Positions 11,418 to 23,870 of a DNA stretch of 64,000 nucleotides are shown here, in pieces. The position numbers were made by a program, and so were the translations under genes. Source of the stretch: Paracentrotus lividus (taxonomy: Eukaryota; Echinodermata; Echinoidea; Camarodonta; Echinidae); assembly GCA_940671915.1 (NCBI GenBank), contig CALNVZ010001280.1, positions 111,814 through 175,813 of the forward strand, written 5' to 3'. Within the stretch, counting starts at the first letter, position 1. Every line of letters begins with the position of its first letter. The notes below the pieces were generated by a model, which did no database searches, was not told the DNA's origin, and saw only the letters and a list, made by a program, of their open reading frames with translations.

Positions 11418-14106
11418 ACATAAATTGCAGCAACACTCCTACAAAATACGCCTTCAAAAGTGTCGTGCAGTGTCAGTATATAATGATGCACCATATAACA
11501 TACATCAATTATTGAAAAAGAGCTAAAAAATACCAGATTGAGCAAGTGGCAGAGGGAGCAGATAGATGTGCTGCCTATGAGGCGCTTCTGCTTAAAAAAT
11601 GTAAGCGCGAAAGTGATGGAGAGCTAGAGGGCTTTAACTGGTGATTAGACATGTTAGAAGCGGACCATCATAAAGTAATGGCAAATCTCTATGAATATGG
11701 ACGAATTCCAGTTAGGGACATTGTGTGAGCGCAAAGCTCGAGCTGAAAATTTTCTCAATAATAGTGACCTGATGAAACAGGATACTTGTAACCTCGTGGG
11801 AGCGCGAAACGGGGAGGGAGTAGGTGTTTACATACGTTTTAAACACCTACCCCCTCCCCGTTTCGATGCATCGTGACGTTAATACCTATATATTTATGCA
11901 TAAAAGATGAAGAAATTCAAGTACAGTTTGCACTAGCCTATATTATGCGAGCGCGAAGCGCGAGCTGAAAATTTTCAGGCAATTTTCAACAGTTATCTGA
12001 AATGGAATTTGAAGCATCCTGCGATCGTAATGCGCGAGCAGATGTTTTTCATTTGAGAGCAAAGTAGCGACAAATTTGAAAAGAGGGCTTTTAGCCCCCG
12101 GAATAGTAGAAGTGTATTAAATAATGAATGGTCCGAGTCCCAAAAAGTTACCTTGTCGATGAAGAGCCGAGATATGTGTTACAAACTATTACTCATTATT
12201 TATTAATTTTATCAAAACCATCAGGGATTATTAAGGGGGAATATGCCCTCAGTTTTACACATCGTAGCACCTGTCCCCTATTACCCTAGGAGCCAAGGGC
12301 CGTTAATCAGCATTTTTGCTGGGGAAGGTTTGAAGGTCCTATCTAGAGTAAAATTTTGCGCCGATTCCAAAAATGTCACTCTTACTGACCGTACCCGTGA
12401 CACTTCGGCCATTTTGGCCAATTTTTGTCCAAAAATGACCATTTTGGTCACTTGTGGTCAAGGGTATTTTATTTCTATAATTTTTGCCGATAAATGGGAT
12501 TTTTAAAACCTATCCGATGTAAAAATGTGCGCTGATTCTAGAAAAAGTGGTTTTATTGACTCGTTGGGTCATTAAAGGGGTCATTTTGGTCAATTTTGGC
12601 CAAAAATTGTCATTTTTATCATTTTGGGGGCCAAAATTACACCAAAATGACCGTCAGAGTCATTCAAGTGATGATTTTCCCACCCCCAAACCATTTTAAA
12701 AAACTTCCTTGGGTCTAAAACAATACTCCCATACCATTTTCCTAAAATATTTGGACAGCCCGGGTCATTTAGGCCAGTTTGACCGAAAGTGACCATTTTG
12801 CCATTTTGCAGGATTTTGCTATACAGGCCTATGTATTACATGTATTAGTGTATACACGTGTATACATGTAGATGTAGTATCCTTTCGTTCAACTCATTTC
12901 ACTGAAGAGTTGACTAGTGGTGGAGAAGTGGCAACAATTGATGCTGATTTCAAAAATAGAGGTCTTATTTAACCTACCCTAAGGTTCTGGTCACTTTAAT
13001 ATTGGTCACTTATTGGCCGAAGGTTGACCATTAGCCCAAATGAAATAAATATACGATTTACAATAAATACAGTGCCTAAAACATAGTTAGACTGTGTCTC
13101 TAAGCACATAACAGACATTTTTTTTTATCATCCCGGTCATCAGAAACAGATTTACCCCGCACACAATATGTGCACATTCTCCACTCCCTACTTAGCATGC
13201 TCACCATGAACTATTAAAAGAACAACAAAAAAAAGTTTGATATTTGCTTTCACAACAAAAAGACATGCGCAAATATGACAAGCCTGAAAATCTGTGGTAT
13301 TTACTGTGATTTAATCGTTGTAATGTCCACTGTGGCGGTTCTTACCACTTTGACCCGCACTGACCATTCCTATATGCAAATGGTCAATGTGGGCTAAAAT
13401 TGCAACAATTACCGCCAAAGTGTATACACTAATCCATTATTTAGTCTACAATGCCCTAATTGTCTTGATTTCAATGTTTGTTAATGCCAATCCGTGTTAA
13501 AACTGATTATTTGTCCCACACCGTATTAAGTCTGGTCATTTTGGCCACTTTTAGGTCAAAAGGTAATTTTATGTCATTTTTTATTTTAGTTTAATACAAT
13601 TTCAGTGACTCAGTCTGTATTGTAAAATTGTATGCAAAGAATAAAAATTGTAAAAGCGGCATGATCGTGTAAGCAAAACACAGAAAGAGAAAATTCCTAG
13701 CTGATCATGCTGACCCAAGCTGACCAGTAGTTATATGATTTCCATAGCAACATGAAATCTAGATAGTGATATAATTAATTTTCATATAACTATATAATTG
13801 TATATCTGCATGATCTGTTGACGATTTGAAATATCCCCAAGGAATATATATATTAATTAAAGAAGAATGTCATTAAAATGTTATCTATGACTTAACCATT
13901 ATAACAAAGGCGGTTTTCATGTTGCTAGATATGTGTCCTAAGCGAGTCCAGTATTATAAACCAACATGACCAAGGTCCTCAATGCCTTTCTATCGGGAAA
14001 AAATTTCAACTAGGGTGGAGAAGTCATGTCATACTTATCATTCGTGATAACATATTGAAGTCTTCTTGTAATGTGAAGAGGCAAATGAAAGCTACAGACA
14101 TTTTGG

Positions 14107-14915
14107 TCAAGATCTTGAAGGATGTCCAGTCATCTCCTGGAAGAAAGTGTCTATAACTCCGTCATGGTTGTCTTTGATCATTTCTGCAAAGACACTAGTG
14201 TGACAAACATGGTGTAAATCCAGTTTGGGGTGAAATGAGTGGACATGGTTGACTCTGTGTTTACTGTTCAGTTTCATCCTTTCACCAAAATCAGGGAGTA
14301 ACAAGAAATTCCATTTACAGGCAGCTCTCTTTAGAGTGGTCTTGATCCAAGCCATGAACTTAGTAGGTCCAAGGACAAGAAGTTCCATGGAGACTTGAAA
14401 CGAGTGGCAAGATATTGACACCAGAGCTGTTCACTTTGAAGAGTCTTTGACCAATAAATACTGAACTGTGCTTTCTAGCAGAAAGATAAAAGATGCATGG
14501 TGATGTGAAGAACGACATGCTAAACCTCTTGGGCAATGGTACAAACTCATCCTTCAGGGATATATGAAATACCCTTCAAGGTTACAAAGACCCTTGCTTT
14601 ATAATTTAAGTAAAGGATTCTGCCAAGTCAAAAAGATGACTGACTAATAATGCTTTTAGCCCTCTCTCTGATTTTAGTAGAGATATTCCTGCTTGTCATC
14701 GAGATCTGTAGCAGCCTGATGGAGGTGTCCACAGATTGGTCAACTAGCTGCCTTGCAAACAAATCGATGACAACTTCTAAGACCAGAATAAGCCATCTCG
14801 TATTGTTGTTCATTATTTCAGGATGAGTGGTATCCACGTACAGGACCCAAGATAGTATATACAGGCACACAATTGTGGCAGTTCTCATCAAAGAAGACGT
14901 TGTTTCTCCTATCAA
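14107..14915 (-). other. two short unrecognised open frames in the centre of the 5.8 kb element
   Basis: Frames 14107-14421 (104 aa) and 14628-14915 (95 aa) lie on the - strand where a transposase would be expected. Neither shows a motif I recognise. They sit inside an inverted pair: the sequence GGTCAAGATCTTGAAGGATG at about 14104 returns in inverse at about 15110. They could be decayed transposase remnants or chance frames. Confidence 0.25.
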
Positions 14916-15156
14916 GAATGTGAAAAGATCAACTTGATTCTCACGGCTCTAAAGACTAGTAAATTATGTCAACACACGTCCATGCAATTTATCATACAAT
15001 TAAAACCTTGTTTGCCACCGGGGCGTCTAGGCATTAACGACCAAAGACAACATGAAGAATTGTAGGCACTTTCTTCCATCCTTCAGGAGATGGAGATGAC
15101 TCACTAGACATCCTTCAAGATCTTGACCAATATTTGTGGCTCTCATTTACCCTTAA

Positions 15157-16268
15157 CCCTTTGAGTGGCGACGGGCTTCTACAGAAGCCGAGCGAGGTGT
15201 TCAGTGTGCTACGACGGGCTTCTACAGAAGCGAGAGATAATTCTCTAAATATTGACAAGTTTTTTCGGCTTTTCAACCAGCTTTTTGGGCGCTAAAGTTT
15301 TTGAGGAATAGGACAAAGATATATTCATTTTTAATATCCATTAAAGAAATAACCTAGTTACGTGGAAAAAATCAAGAAAAATTCACTTCATTTCAGCATT
15401 ACCAAATTTTTTACATAAAAAACGAATTCCCGATCTTAACTTTTGGCGTACGCGTCCGGAGGGAAGAAAAATAATCAAATAAAGCTTACTCGAGAGGAGA
15501 AATATGAGAGATAAAATTGAGAATAAGAAGAAGAGAGAGAAATAGAATGTTAAGGGATTAAAACAATGTTCATTATTATAGATATATGAAACATTAGTTG
15601 CATGGAGATTAAGCCTGTCGATTTCCGATTCTCCCTAGGTTATACTTATCACGATAATGAGAGGGGTTGATTATCTGAATTTTTGCTTGAACTAGTTTGT
15701 TGTAACTGTCTACGATGTAATTAAATGTTAAAGTATGCCTAATGCAGTAGGTACTATAAGTTAAACTCCCGCTTTTATTTCAAAACTTACACCTGCGCTT
15801 TTAATGAATGGTGCTTAGTCAAAGGTGCCATTGTCCAGAGGTGCGAAGCCGGCCGCTATGATCTTTAATCTATATTTTATAAGATAATTTGAAAGAAACA
15901 GGACCTCTTTTCAGGTGCTATTCAGTAGGCTCATCGATCGAACCGTGCGTGCTGTACATGCATACGCACTTTGCATTGTGAATCTACTGGAAAGGAAGAA
16001 AGCGGAACTTCTGCCAAAATGACCTGTTTTTCTTTACAAAAAACGCGTCTTATATTTTGGTTTTGATACTTTGCCTTACAGTGGTAGATAGAAAAATGTC
16101 TGCCCTTTCATGTTTATATTTACTACAAATCATGAAAATGACCGAGTTAGATGCAAGGAGTAATGAAAGCACAAAACATGACAAAATGTTCTATAATACT
16201 GTCAGTGTACAAAAAATCGCTCCGCCACAGGGATAACAATCGCATTTCACAGGCCCGCGCTCAAAGGG
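15157..16268. mobile_element. piggyBac-like MITE (TTAA, CCCTTTGAG ends)
   Basis: The ends CCCTTTGAGTGGCGACGGGC and GCCCGCGCTCAAAGGG are imperfect inverted repeats flanked on both sides by TTAA (15153-15156, 16269-16272). TTAA targets and CCCTTTG-type termini are characteristic of piggyBac elements. The phrase ACGGGCTTCTACAGAAGC occurs twice near the left end. No transposase frame. Confidence 0.8.
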
Positions 16269-18369
16269 TTAAAGTTACAATTCATTAGTTGCCAGTTAAT
16301 TAATTAGTTTCCAGGAGGATATGTATTCTCCTCGCCCGGTTGAAATGCTTTCCTGAGAGGAAAGCATTGCTGGAGCCTTGGTTAAGGACACTGGACTCGC
16401 TCATGACACATGTCAAGCAACATAATAACTGGCTTTGCTAAAATGGTCAAGTCATTGAAAGTCGTTGAAATACATTTTCATGACATTCTTCTTCAATTGC
16501 GATATTCCAAATCGTCATCAGATCACGGACATGTGTATTTGAAGTCATATGAAGCATAAGTCATTATATAGAATTCATGTTGCTATGGAAACTACACTAT
16601 TGGTCATCTTGAATTAGTATGATCAGCTTGGAATTTACTCTTACTGTCATGTGCTTATAACATCATGGCGATAACACGATTGTTATTCTTTATATACAAA
16701 TGAACAATATACGCTTAGTGATTGAAATCTTATTCTATTTAGAATTTAAAAAATGACATAAAATTAGTGCTTACGTACCTTTGACCAAAAAGCAGCAAAA
16801 GTGGCCAGAAACTTTTGAGTGGGGAAAACAAGAAGTTTTAACGGGGATGAGCATTTACAAACATTAAACTCAATACAAGAATTGCGTTATAGACTCAATA
16901 GTAAATTACTTGCATCCACTTTGGCGGTTGTTACCTTTTTGACCCACACTGACCATGTGCATATAGGAATGGTCAGTGCGGATAAAAATGGTAAGAACCG
17001 CCACAGTGGACATTACAACGATTAAATCACAATAAATACCACAAATTTTCAGGCTTGTCATATTTGTGCATGCCTTTTGTTGTGAAAGCAAATATCAAAC
17101 ATTTTTTTTGGTTCTTTTAATAGTTCATGATCAGCATGCTAAGTAGGGAGTGGAGAATGTGCACATATTGTGTGCGGGGTAAATCTGTTTCTGATGACCG
17201 GGATGATAAAAAAAATGTCTGTTAAGTGCCTAGAGACACAGTCCAACTATGTTTTAGGCACTGTATCTATTGTAATATTTATTTCATTTGGGCTAATGGT
17301 CAACCTTCGGCCAATAAGTGACCAATAAGTGACCAGAACCTTATGGGTAGGTTGAATAAGACCTCTATTTTTTAATTCAGAATCAATTGTTGCCACTTCT
17401 CCACCACTAGTCAACTCTTTAGTGAAATGAGTTGAACGAAAGGATACTACATCTACATGTATACACGTGTATACACTAATACATGTAATACATAGGCCTG
17501 TATAGCAAAATCCTGCAAAATGGCAAAATGGTCACTTTCGGTCAAACTGGCCTAAATGACCCGGGCTGTCCAAATATTTTAGGAAAATGGTATGGGAGTA
17601 TTGTTTTAGACCCAAGGAAGTTTTTTAAAATAGTTTGGGGGTGGGAAAACCATCACTTGAATGACTCTGACTGTCATTTTGGTCTAATTTTGGCCCCCAA
17701 AATGATAAAAATGACAATTTTTGGCCGAAATTGACCAAAATGACCCCTTTAATGACCCAACGAGTTAATAAAACCACTTTTTCTAGAATCAGCGCACATT
17801 TTTACATCGGATAGGTGTTAAAAATCCCATTTATCGGCAAAAATTATAGAAATAAAATACCCTTGACCACAAATGACCAAAATGGTCATTTTTGGACAAA
17901 AATTGGCCAAAATGGCCGAAGTGTCACGGGTACGGTCAGTAAGAGTGACATTTTTGGAATCAGCGCAAAATTTTACTCTAGATAGGACCTTCAAACCTTC
18001 CCCAGCAAAAATGCTGATTAACGGCCCTTGGCTCCTAGGGTATATGCATCCTGGGATTGGTGCCCCTGATTATCATCGATAAGAATGGGTTTCTTTTTCC
18101 AATTGTGAATAGTGAAGCATCTGCGCTTCTATTATCTACAAGGTGTATTGTGTATTACTGAAGTATATCAGGCACACACGAGGAAGATTAACGATAGAGT
18201 GAGAAAATCGACACCCATGCATACAGCAGTACCATACGGCAAAAATACCTCATAGCATTACCACAAAATAGTACCACACAGGAATACCGCACAAAGTTAC
18301 CAGGATTACCACATACCTTTACGACCGAAACACCACTCGCCGTTAATACAGGGATACCACACGCCGTTA

Positions 18370-21300
18370 AGCCCGCGTCACACTGTCCCTATGGTTAGCA
18401 GCGATGGACAAATGCACGATGGCGGAAAAACCCAAATTTTGCTCTGAACACGAAGGCATTACGAAAGCATCGCAAAAGCATCGGGCCATTTTTGGAGTAC
18501 TACAGACTGTTTCAAAAAGAATGGAAAAATGGGGAAAAGTAATTAAATTATGACATCTTCTGAAATAATGTCTGTATTTGGTACCACATTTTTTAAAAAA
18601 AGTGTGCGGAGAGGAGCTGATCGATATTACACACATTTATTTTTCCGGAGCAATAAATTCGTGGCCACTATGCGCAAAACCTAAATATAGACCATGGAAA
18701 AGCATGCCCAAAATAGATTTTCTTGATTATAGAAAAGTTATCATATCTCAAGATCTTCAACACCAAACGAGATTTTTTTTTTTAATAATAAATGCTATAA
18801 AAGAATGTCTCATGTTCCTCCTTTATATAAATTTTGAATACTATTAGATTGTGATAATTTTTTTTTATAATTAAACAAAATGTTTTCCAACTTTACCATT
18901 TTATTGGATACAGCCTGTACAATTAGCAATCTTAAAATCACCATGACCATCGGTGGAGTTTTTTCAGGCTTCGGCAGCGACTTCCGATGCATCGCAAAAT
19001 CTTTGGCAGCCAAAAAAAAAAACTCCCGATGGAGTTGCGAAGGTTCACTTCGTTTGAGCATCGCAGCATCGCGCATTGTCGCCTTACGAAGGCAATGCGA
19101 GGGAAACGCGAACCCGTCCGATGATCTGTTGAAGGCAACGCGACGTCGTGACGCCTTCTCAATGCCATCATCAGACCTGCCAACAAAAAAGCGTATTCCG
19201 TACTTTTTCTATCCTCTTTCGCTTCTTAAGGGGGTACTAAGATCTATAGATGTCTATGAATGCATAGCACCATCATGCCATACTACATCGCACCTGTCTT
19301 CATAGAAAACATTTAATTGTCCAATGAATTGTCTATGTCCCTAATTTACCAGAACGAATGCCTTTGGTGCAGGGATGACACACTTGTCAAAATGTTTGGC
19401 ATATTTACCTTGTTTTCTATTGAAAATAATTGAATAATAAAAGGTTTTCAGGTCGACAGGTGGATGGAGATTGACATTTTTATGATCTTAATAATTATTG
19501 ACATTTAATGAGTTTGGTACCCCTTATCCAAATGAAAAAGACAAAAATACGCTTTTAGGTTGGCAGTACTGCATCATGTAACCATCGTAGCATAGTATGA
19601 TGACACAGAATTGTCTTGTGGAATGGAAGAAGAATTTAGTGTTCCTCTTTGTATTCTTTGCCTTATCTATATCCTTGTATATTACGTCAAATTCTCATTT
19701 ACATTTGTATTGTTTGATGTTTAAAGTGTCATCTTTCCAATCTCATTTCTTTCGAGACTGGCTGTAATGAAATTGAAATGGAAATATGTAATTTCAAAAT
19801 CCTTTCTATCGAAGCTGAAGGCAAAATAACTTTCTCCCCAGAAAAGGCTTTATTTCATCCATCTTTGAGACTTTAACGTTAACTTGATAATAACAACATG
19901 ATTATGACAATCATATTCATGATGATACTGATGAAAGTGATGGTCATGATGGTGATAGCAGTTCTGAGATATGTTGGTGATGGCGGTGATGAAGATAATT
20001 ATTTTTTATCTTGGTGGAGGATGGGGATTAGTATGAAGTTGGTAGGGGTTGGTAGATTTGCTGGTGATTATGATTATGATGATGATGATGATGATGGTGA
20101 TGGCGATGGTGATGCAGATGGTGGTTGTGATTATGCACGATGATAATGAAGATGACGAGGATATTTGTAAGGGTGGTGAACAGCACCACCACCACCACCT
20201 CCATCAACATCATTAATATCATTGCCATTCGTTCTCATTATACCATGATTTAAGTTAAAGTCAAGTTCTAAAATAAACATTTTTTAACACATTTTCTCTA
20301 ATATGTCCAAAGTAACATTGACAAAATTTGATTTTGACACAAAATTGTCAAATTTCATTTTGTCTGAAAAAGAAAAATAAGTAAATTGGGTGACATTCTA
20401 AACATAACAAATGTACAATATCTGTGTTGTTGTCCCCCCCCCCCCCCGATTTTCACTGGAACTGTTTCCGATCAATCTGAAACTGTCTCTGGTTGCTGTA
20501 TATTATTAGAGTCTTCTTTTCTCAATTCTGTGTTTACCAGCTGTCTTCTTCCCCATGCCTCTCCCTATCGGGGGGGGGGGGGGGGGCATGTTTAATTCCA
20601 AAATGAGTCAAAGACCATATAAATATAGCTCTACAGTACAGTGGGTTTTGCTCTCGATGAATTACACTGTTCGTCATGAAGGTGGAATATTTTTTTCTGG
20701 CTCCAACGATGCTATGTTGCTCCGGCTTGAATTTCTTGAATGTGTTGGTCACCGCTTTCACTCTTTCGGGGTCCCGGCTATATCTTGGACGTTCCTTCAA
20801 TCCTTTCCAGGGATTTTTCTTCCAAATAGTTTGCAACCCTGTGAAGATGGCCATTTTCGTCATTTTTTCTTATTTTTTGAGCCCCTTTTTGTTTACGCGA
20901 CCCACCAAGGCACCCTCAGTCCTACCCCAAATAAACACGTCTGAGGTGTAGAGTTGTTATTGTTAAGTTAAATCTAATTATATGGTTACAGGCTTGACTC
21001 GTTTGTGTAGGGGAGGGGTCAAAGTTTATTTTGATTGGGGTTCAACATTGATTTTAACCATTTTTACACCATGAACATTTCTATCTACCCTAAATTTTAT
21101 TGTAAAATATCAGCAAAATATAGAAATCAAAATATATTAAAATATCATCAATAGTTACCATTTAAAATCTTGCCATCTAGGCTAAAAAGAAAATTAGGGA
21201 AAATGATAATAATTTAGGGTTAAATGTTGTTTTTTATTTCTTTTGTGTTTAGCAGAAAAGTTGAATACAATATTCTGAATTTTTACCAATCATACTTTTT

Positions 21301-22042
21301 GTTTCAACCCCTTCCCTAGACAAAAGATCCAAGCCTTTCCCCGTAAATCTAGATTTAACTTAAAAACCAATATAAACAGTACACCTCAGACGCGTTTCCT
21401 GGGGGAGGGGGAGGGGGGCTTGATCGGCCGGGTAACTAAAAAGGGGCCCCAAAATGAGAAGAAAAAACAACACCAAAATGAGCATCATGGGGGTTGACAG
21501 AACTTTTTTGGAAAAAAAAAAATCTTCGTGAAGGGTTTGGAGAATGTTCAAAATATAGCCAGGGTCCCGAAGAGTAAAAGCAGGGACAAACATATTCAAG
21601 GAATTAAAGCCGGAGCAAAATCATGTCGCTATAGCGGCAAAAAAAAAATAATAATAATATTCCATCTTTATGACGGAGAGTGTATGATAAGCTATTGAAT
21701 TCCCCGCGGTCTGCATCTGGTGAAGATTTTTATACAATAAGGAGGTCACGTGATGCTTTCTTTAAAAAAAACATATTAGCCCATGCGCAAACAAAATAAA
21801 GTCTCTCTTGTCCCAAGACAATTAGCCCCACAGAATGTATTCAATTCTGCAATCTTGGATTCGTGCCTGCGATGCCCAAACGACGTCGGTTGACATTCGT
21901 GTCTCCTTCGGGTAAACTTCATATAACCTTCGCGTGTGATTCATAGTGCCATCGTGTAACCTTCTAAACTTTGCGCGAACCCCACAAATGACCCCTTCGT
22001 ATAACCATCGCACCTGTACATCGGGACAGTGTGACGCCAGCT
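18370..22042. mobile_element. 3.7 kb TTA-flanked TIR element nested in family B copy 2
   Basis: The ends AGCCCGCGTCACACTGTCCC and (inverse) AGCTGGCGTCACACTGTCCC have TTA duplicated at 18367-18369 and 22043-22045; the empty site GCCGTTACCACAGG is seen in inverse near 51090-51100 of copy 1. Three-base TWA duplications are typical of PIF/Harbinger. The interior near 18640-18930 resembles 53.9-54.2 kb. It includes a GAT microsatellite (20070-20120), a C16 and a G16 tract (20435, 20571) and a family A element. No transposase. Confidence 0.75.
20665..21682. mobile_element. family A foldback element, copy 2
   Basis: The ends CACTGTTCGTCATGAAGG and TTATGACGGAGAGTG are flanked by TA (20663-20664, 21683-21684). 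The halves are inverted copies with the family A landmarks AATTTCTTGAATGTG, GCTATATCTTGGACG and CTGAGGTGTA. No coding capacity. Confidence 0.8.
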
Positions 22043-22584
22043 TTACCACAGGACTGCCGCAGACACCCAAGGATACCAAACAGTGGTATATATATATCAC
22101 TATCTAGCAAAAATATTTTTGGGTCACAGTTAGATATTTTCTATATTTCTTGATGATAATGCAAATGTCAAAACTATCGCTCTTGATGTTAATTTGTGTT
22201 TAGGAAATATATTTCCCTAAAAAATATTAATATGCAGTGAATTACTAGTTAATGAGGTAAGATTCACAGAAATACTTATTTGTGCATACAAAAACGTTGT
22301 ATGCAAATGAGCTAATTACCATAGTACCACATGAAGTACCACAGGAATACCATACGACTTTCAAACTTCAGCAGTAAACTACCATAAATCCACTTTGACT
22401 AATGCCCGTTTGGTTTCATCCCTGTTGGATGTTTGTCTTCAATCAGTTCGTCAAATTACCATTTGGTCTAATTAATTCCCAATTCGTCTAATCAAGTCGA
22501 CTTAGTCAAACACCACTTAGTCAATTCCTGTAAGAAACTATCCCTTAGAAAAAAATATCCTTTGGCAATACAAGGCAACGTAAC

Positions 22585-23542
22585 GTATTGGCGGCGATCC
22601 CGGGTGGACGGGGGACGATCGAGTCCCCCCCCCCCCCCTCGATTTTTGAATTCTGGGGGATCGTCCACCCTCGATTTTTAGAGCTTAACAAAAATATATG
22701 TAAATATAATTGACGAAGAGGCACAGTGTGCGTCAAATGTACCAAGTTCATGTCATTAAAAAGCAAAATTTTCGGCTCGCGCTTCGCTTGCAAACAAAAA
22801 GCCCAGACAATATTGAAACTAATAATCTTTCTTTAGGTCCCTATATTCATTTATTCTTTTATTTGTGACAACGTGTATCTAGTGTATAATTAATTCCCCT
22901 CCAAAATTGGCGGCAATCAGGGGGACGTGTCCCTTTGATTTTTAAAGCTTCACATTTTGTTTTTTTTTTCTAAGTATTTTGGATAGATTTTGTATTTGCC
23001 CACTTGTCCAAATGTGATGGAAATAAACTTTTAAACTTCTTTAAAATCTTTGTTTTCAGGGTCCGTATCGTTATAAAAAGTGACCATATTCAGAAAGGGA
23101 TTACAAACATAATATATTTTGTAAAACACTGATTAATTAGATTTTCACTCGCGCTTCGATCGGAATTGTATTTTCTTTAAGGTTAGTAATTATCAGCTAG
23201 TGAATACAATGATGAATGTTATTATAAAGCAAAATTTACAGCTTGCGCTTCGCGCTCACAAACAAATAACAATACAATGATTTAACGGTTTAACTATGTC
23301 TTCAGGTCGATATAATGTATTTGTGGAATATGTTTTATTTTTTCCAACCTTATATTCTTTAAAATTGTCATTAGTTTATGTGTAATATGTGAAATAGATC
23401 ATTCTGTTTTGAATTTTGGGTATACAAATATTTAGGACGCCTTATTCCGTTTGAGTCTATAATAATTCCCATTCCGGAGTTTCCGTTCTCCCCCCCCCCC
23501 CACCCCCGACCGTCATCACATGAAATCGCCGCCCCTGATGGT
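22585..23542. mobile_element. hAT-like sequence shared by both family B copies
   Basis: It begins TTGGCGGCGATCCCGGGTGG and ends CGCCGCCCCTG, like the ends of the MITE at 2703-3037. It contains two inverse GCGAGCGCG..-type motifs (near 22770 and 23240). The same segment in inverse, interrupted by the foldback element, lies at 46149-50548. I could not confirm a target duplication. Confidence 0.55.
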
Positions 23543-23870
23543 AGGGGAGACCGGGACAATTGTAACACGGGGCAATTGTAACAGAGGCTCCCATCCCTAG
23601 CAGAAACATGCTTCAAACTTAACCTATTAATGTAAAAAAAAAAAAACAACAAACAAACAAAAAAACATGTGCATTTCATCGCTCCATGTGACGTTTGAGT
23701 GTAAGCAGATTTAACGGTTCATGGAACTTTTTACAGCAAACAAAAAAATTTTGAGCAGGAAAATAATATCTGACATGGCTGTCATTTTCATTTATTGAGA
23801 AATGAGCCTGTATTTTGCTAAAGTTTCAACAATGAATACCTAAAGCTACATACTACTGTATGATACTGCA

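Larger units (their letters stand above)
8090..11460 (-). mobile_element. degraded non-LTR retrotransposon (CR1/L2-like LINE)
   Basis: On the - strand, fragments follow in order: endonuclease (11.2-10.4 kb), linker (10.38-9.95 kb), reverse transcriptase (9.7-8.7 kb) and the C-terminal region (8.63-8.27 kb). The 3' end reads GGCGCTATGTAAGTTTAATT followed by an ATT microsatellite at 8092-8107, the tail form of L2/CR1 elements. Frameshifts and stops make it inactive. The 5' boundary is approximate, and I found no target duplication. Confidence 0.88.
6290..12010 (+). repeat. interrupted ~210 bp tandem array with GCGAGCGCGAAGCGCGAGC
   Basis: The motif, each time followed by TGAAAATTTTC or a variant, occurs near 6295, 7798, 8017, 11727 (degenerate) and 11947. 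Between copies the unit includes GTAGAATAATGCGAACGCGAAAC, GATGTAATGCCTATAGATATACACAC and similar. The family C element (6367-7667) and the LINE (about 8090-11460) are inserted into it. Confidence 0.7.
12284..18040. mobile_element. 5.8 kb element with ~1.5 kb terminal inverted repeats
   Basis: The ends CCCTAGGAGCCAAGGGCC and its inverse to 18040 are flanked by TA (12282-12283, 18041-18042). The arms 12284-13760 and about 16560-18040 are inverted copies, including FGQTGLND-type repeat frames on both arms that are not genes. Each arm holds a smaller palindrome around GTGGCGGTTCTTACC and GGTAA..CCGCC (13333-13425; 16918-17010). The centre (13.8-16.5 kb) has a piggyBac-like insertion and two short - strand frames of unknown nature. 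Confidence 0.78.
6114..18219. mobile_element. 12 kb hAT-like composite nested in family B copy 2
   Basis: The left end CACGGTGTCGATTT and the inverse of the right end, CATGGGTGTCGATTTT, form TIRs, and the target CATACAGG/CATACAGC (8 bp, one mismatch) flanks it at 6106-6113 and 18220-18227 within the satellite. CA-starting termini and 8 bp duplication suggest hAT. The interior is a tandem array of units of about 210 bp, interrupted by family C, a LINE and a 5.8 kb element. No hAT transposase is visible. Confidence 0.7.

Noticed and set aside
12590-17734. Near-identical frames MVTFGQTGLNDPGC.. at 12590-12796 (-) and 17528-17734 (+)
   Set aside because: They are the two inverted arms of one transposon, so similarity reflects the palindrome and not a conserved gene.
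20028-20228. His-rich and Asp-rich frames near 20.1 kb
   Set aside because: Translation of the GAT/ATC microsatellite inside the 3.7 kb element.
22585-23550. 8 bp target duplication for the hAT-like segment shared by family B copies
   Set aside because: The candidate flanks (TACCAT/TACCAC) agree over at most six bases and the other copy does not support them.
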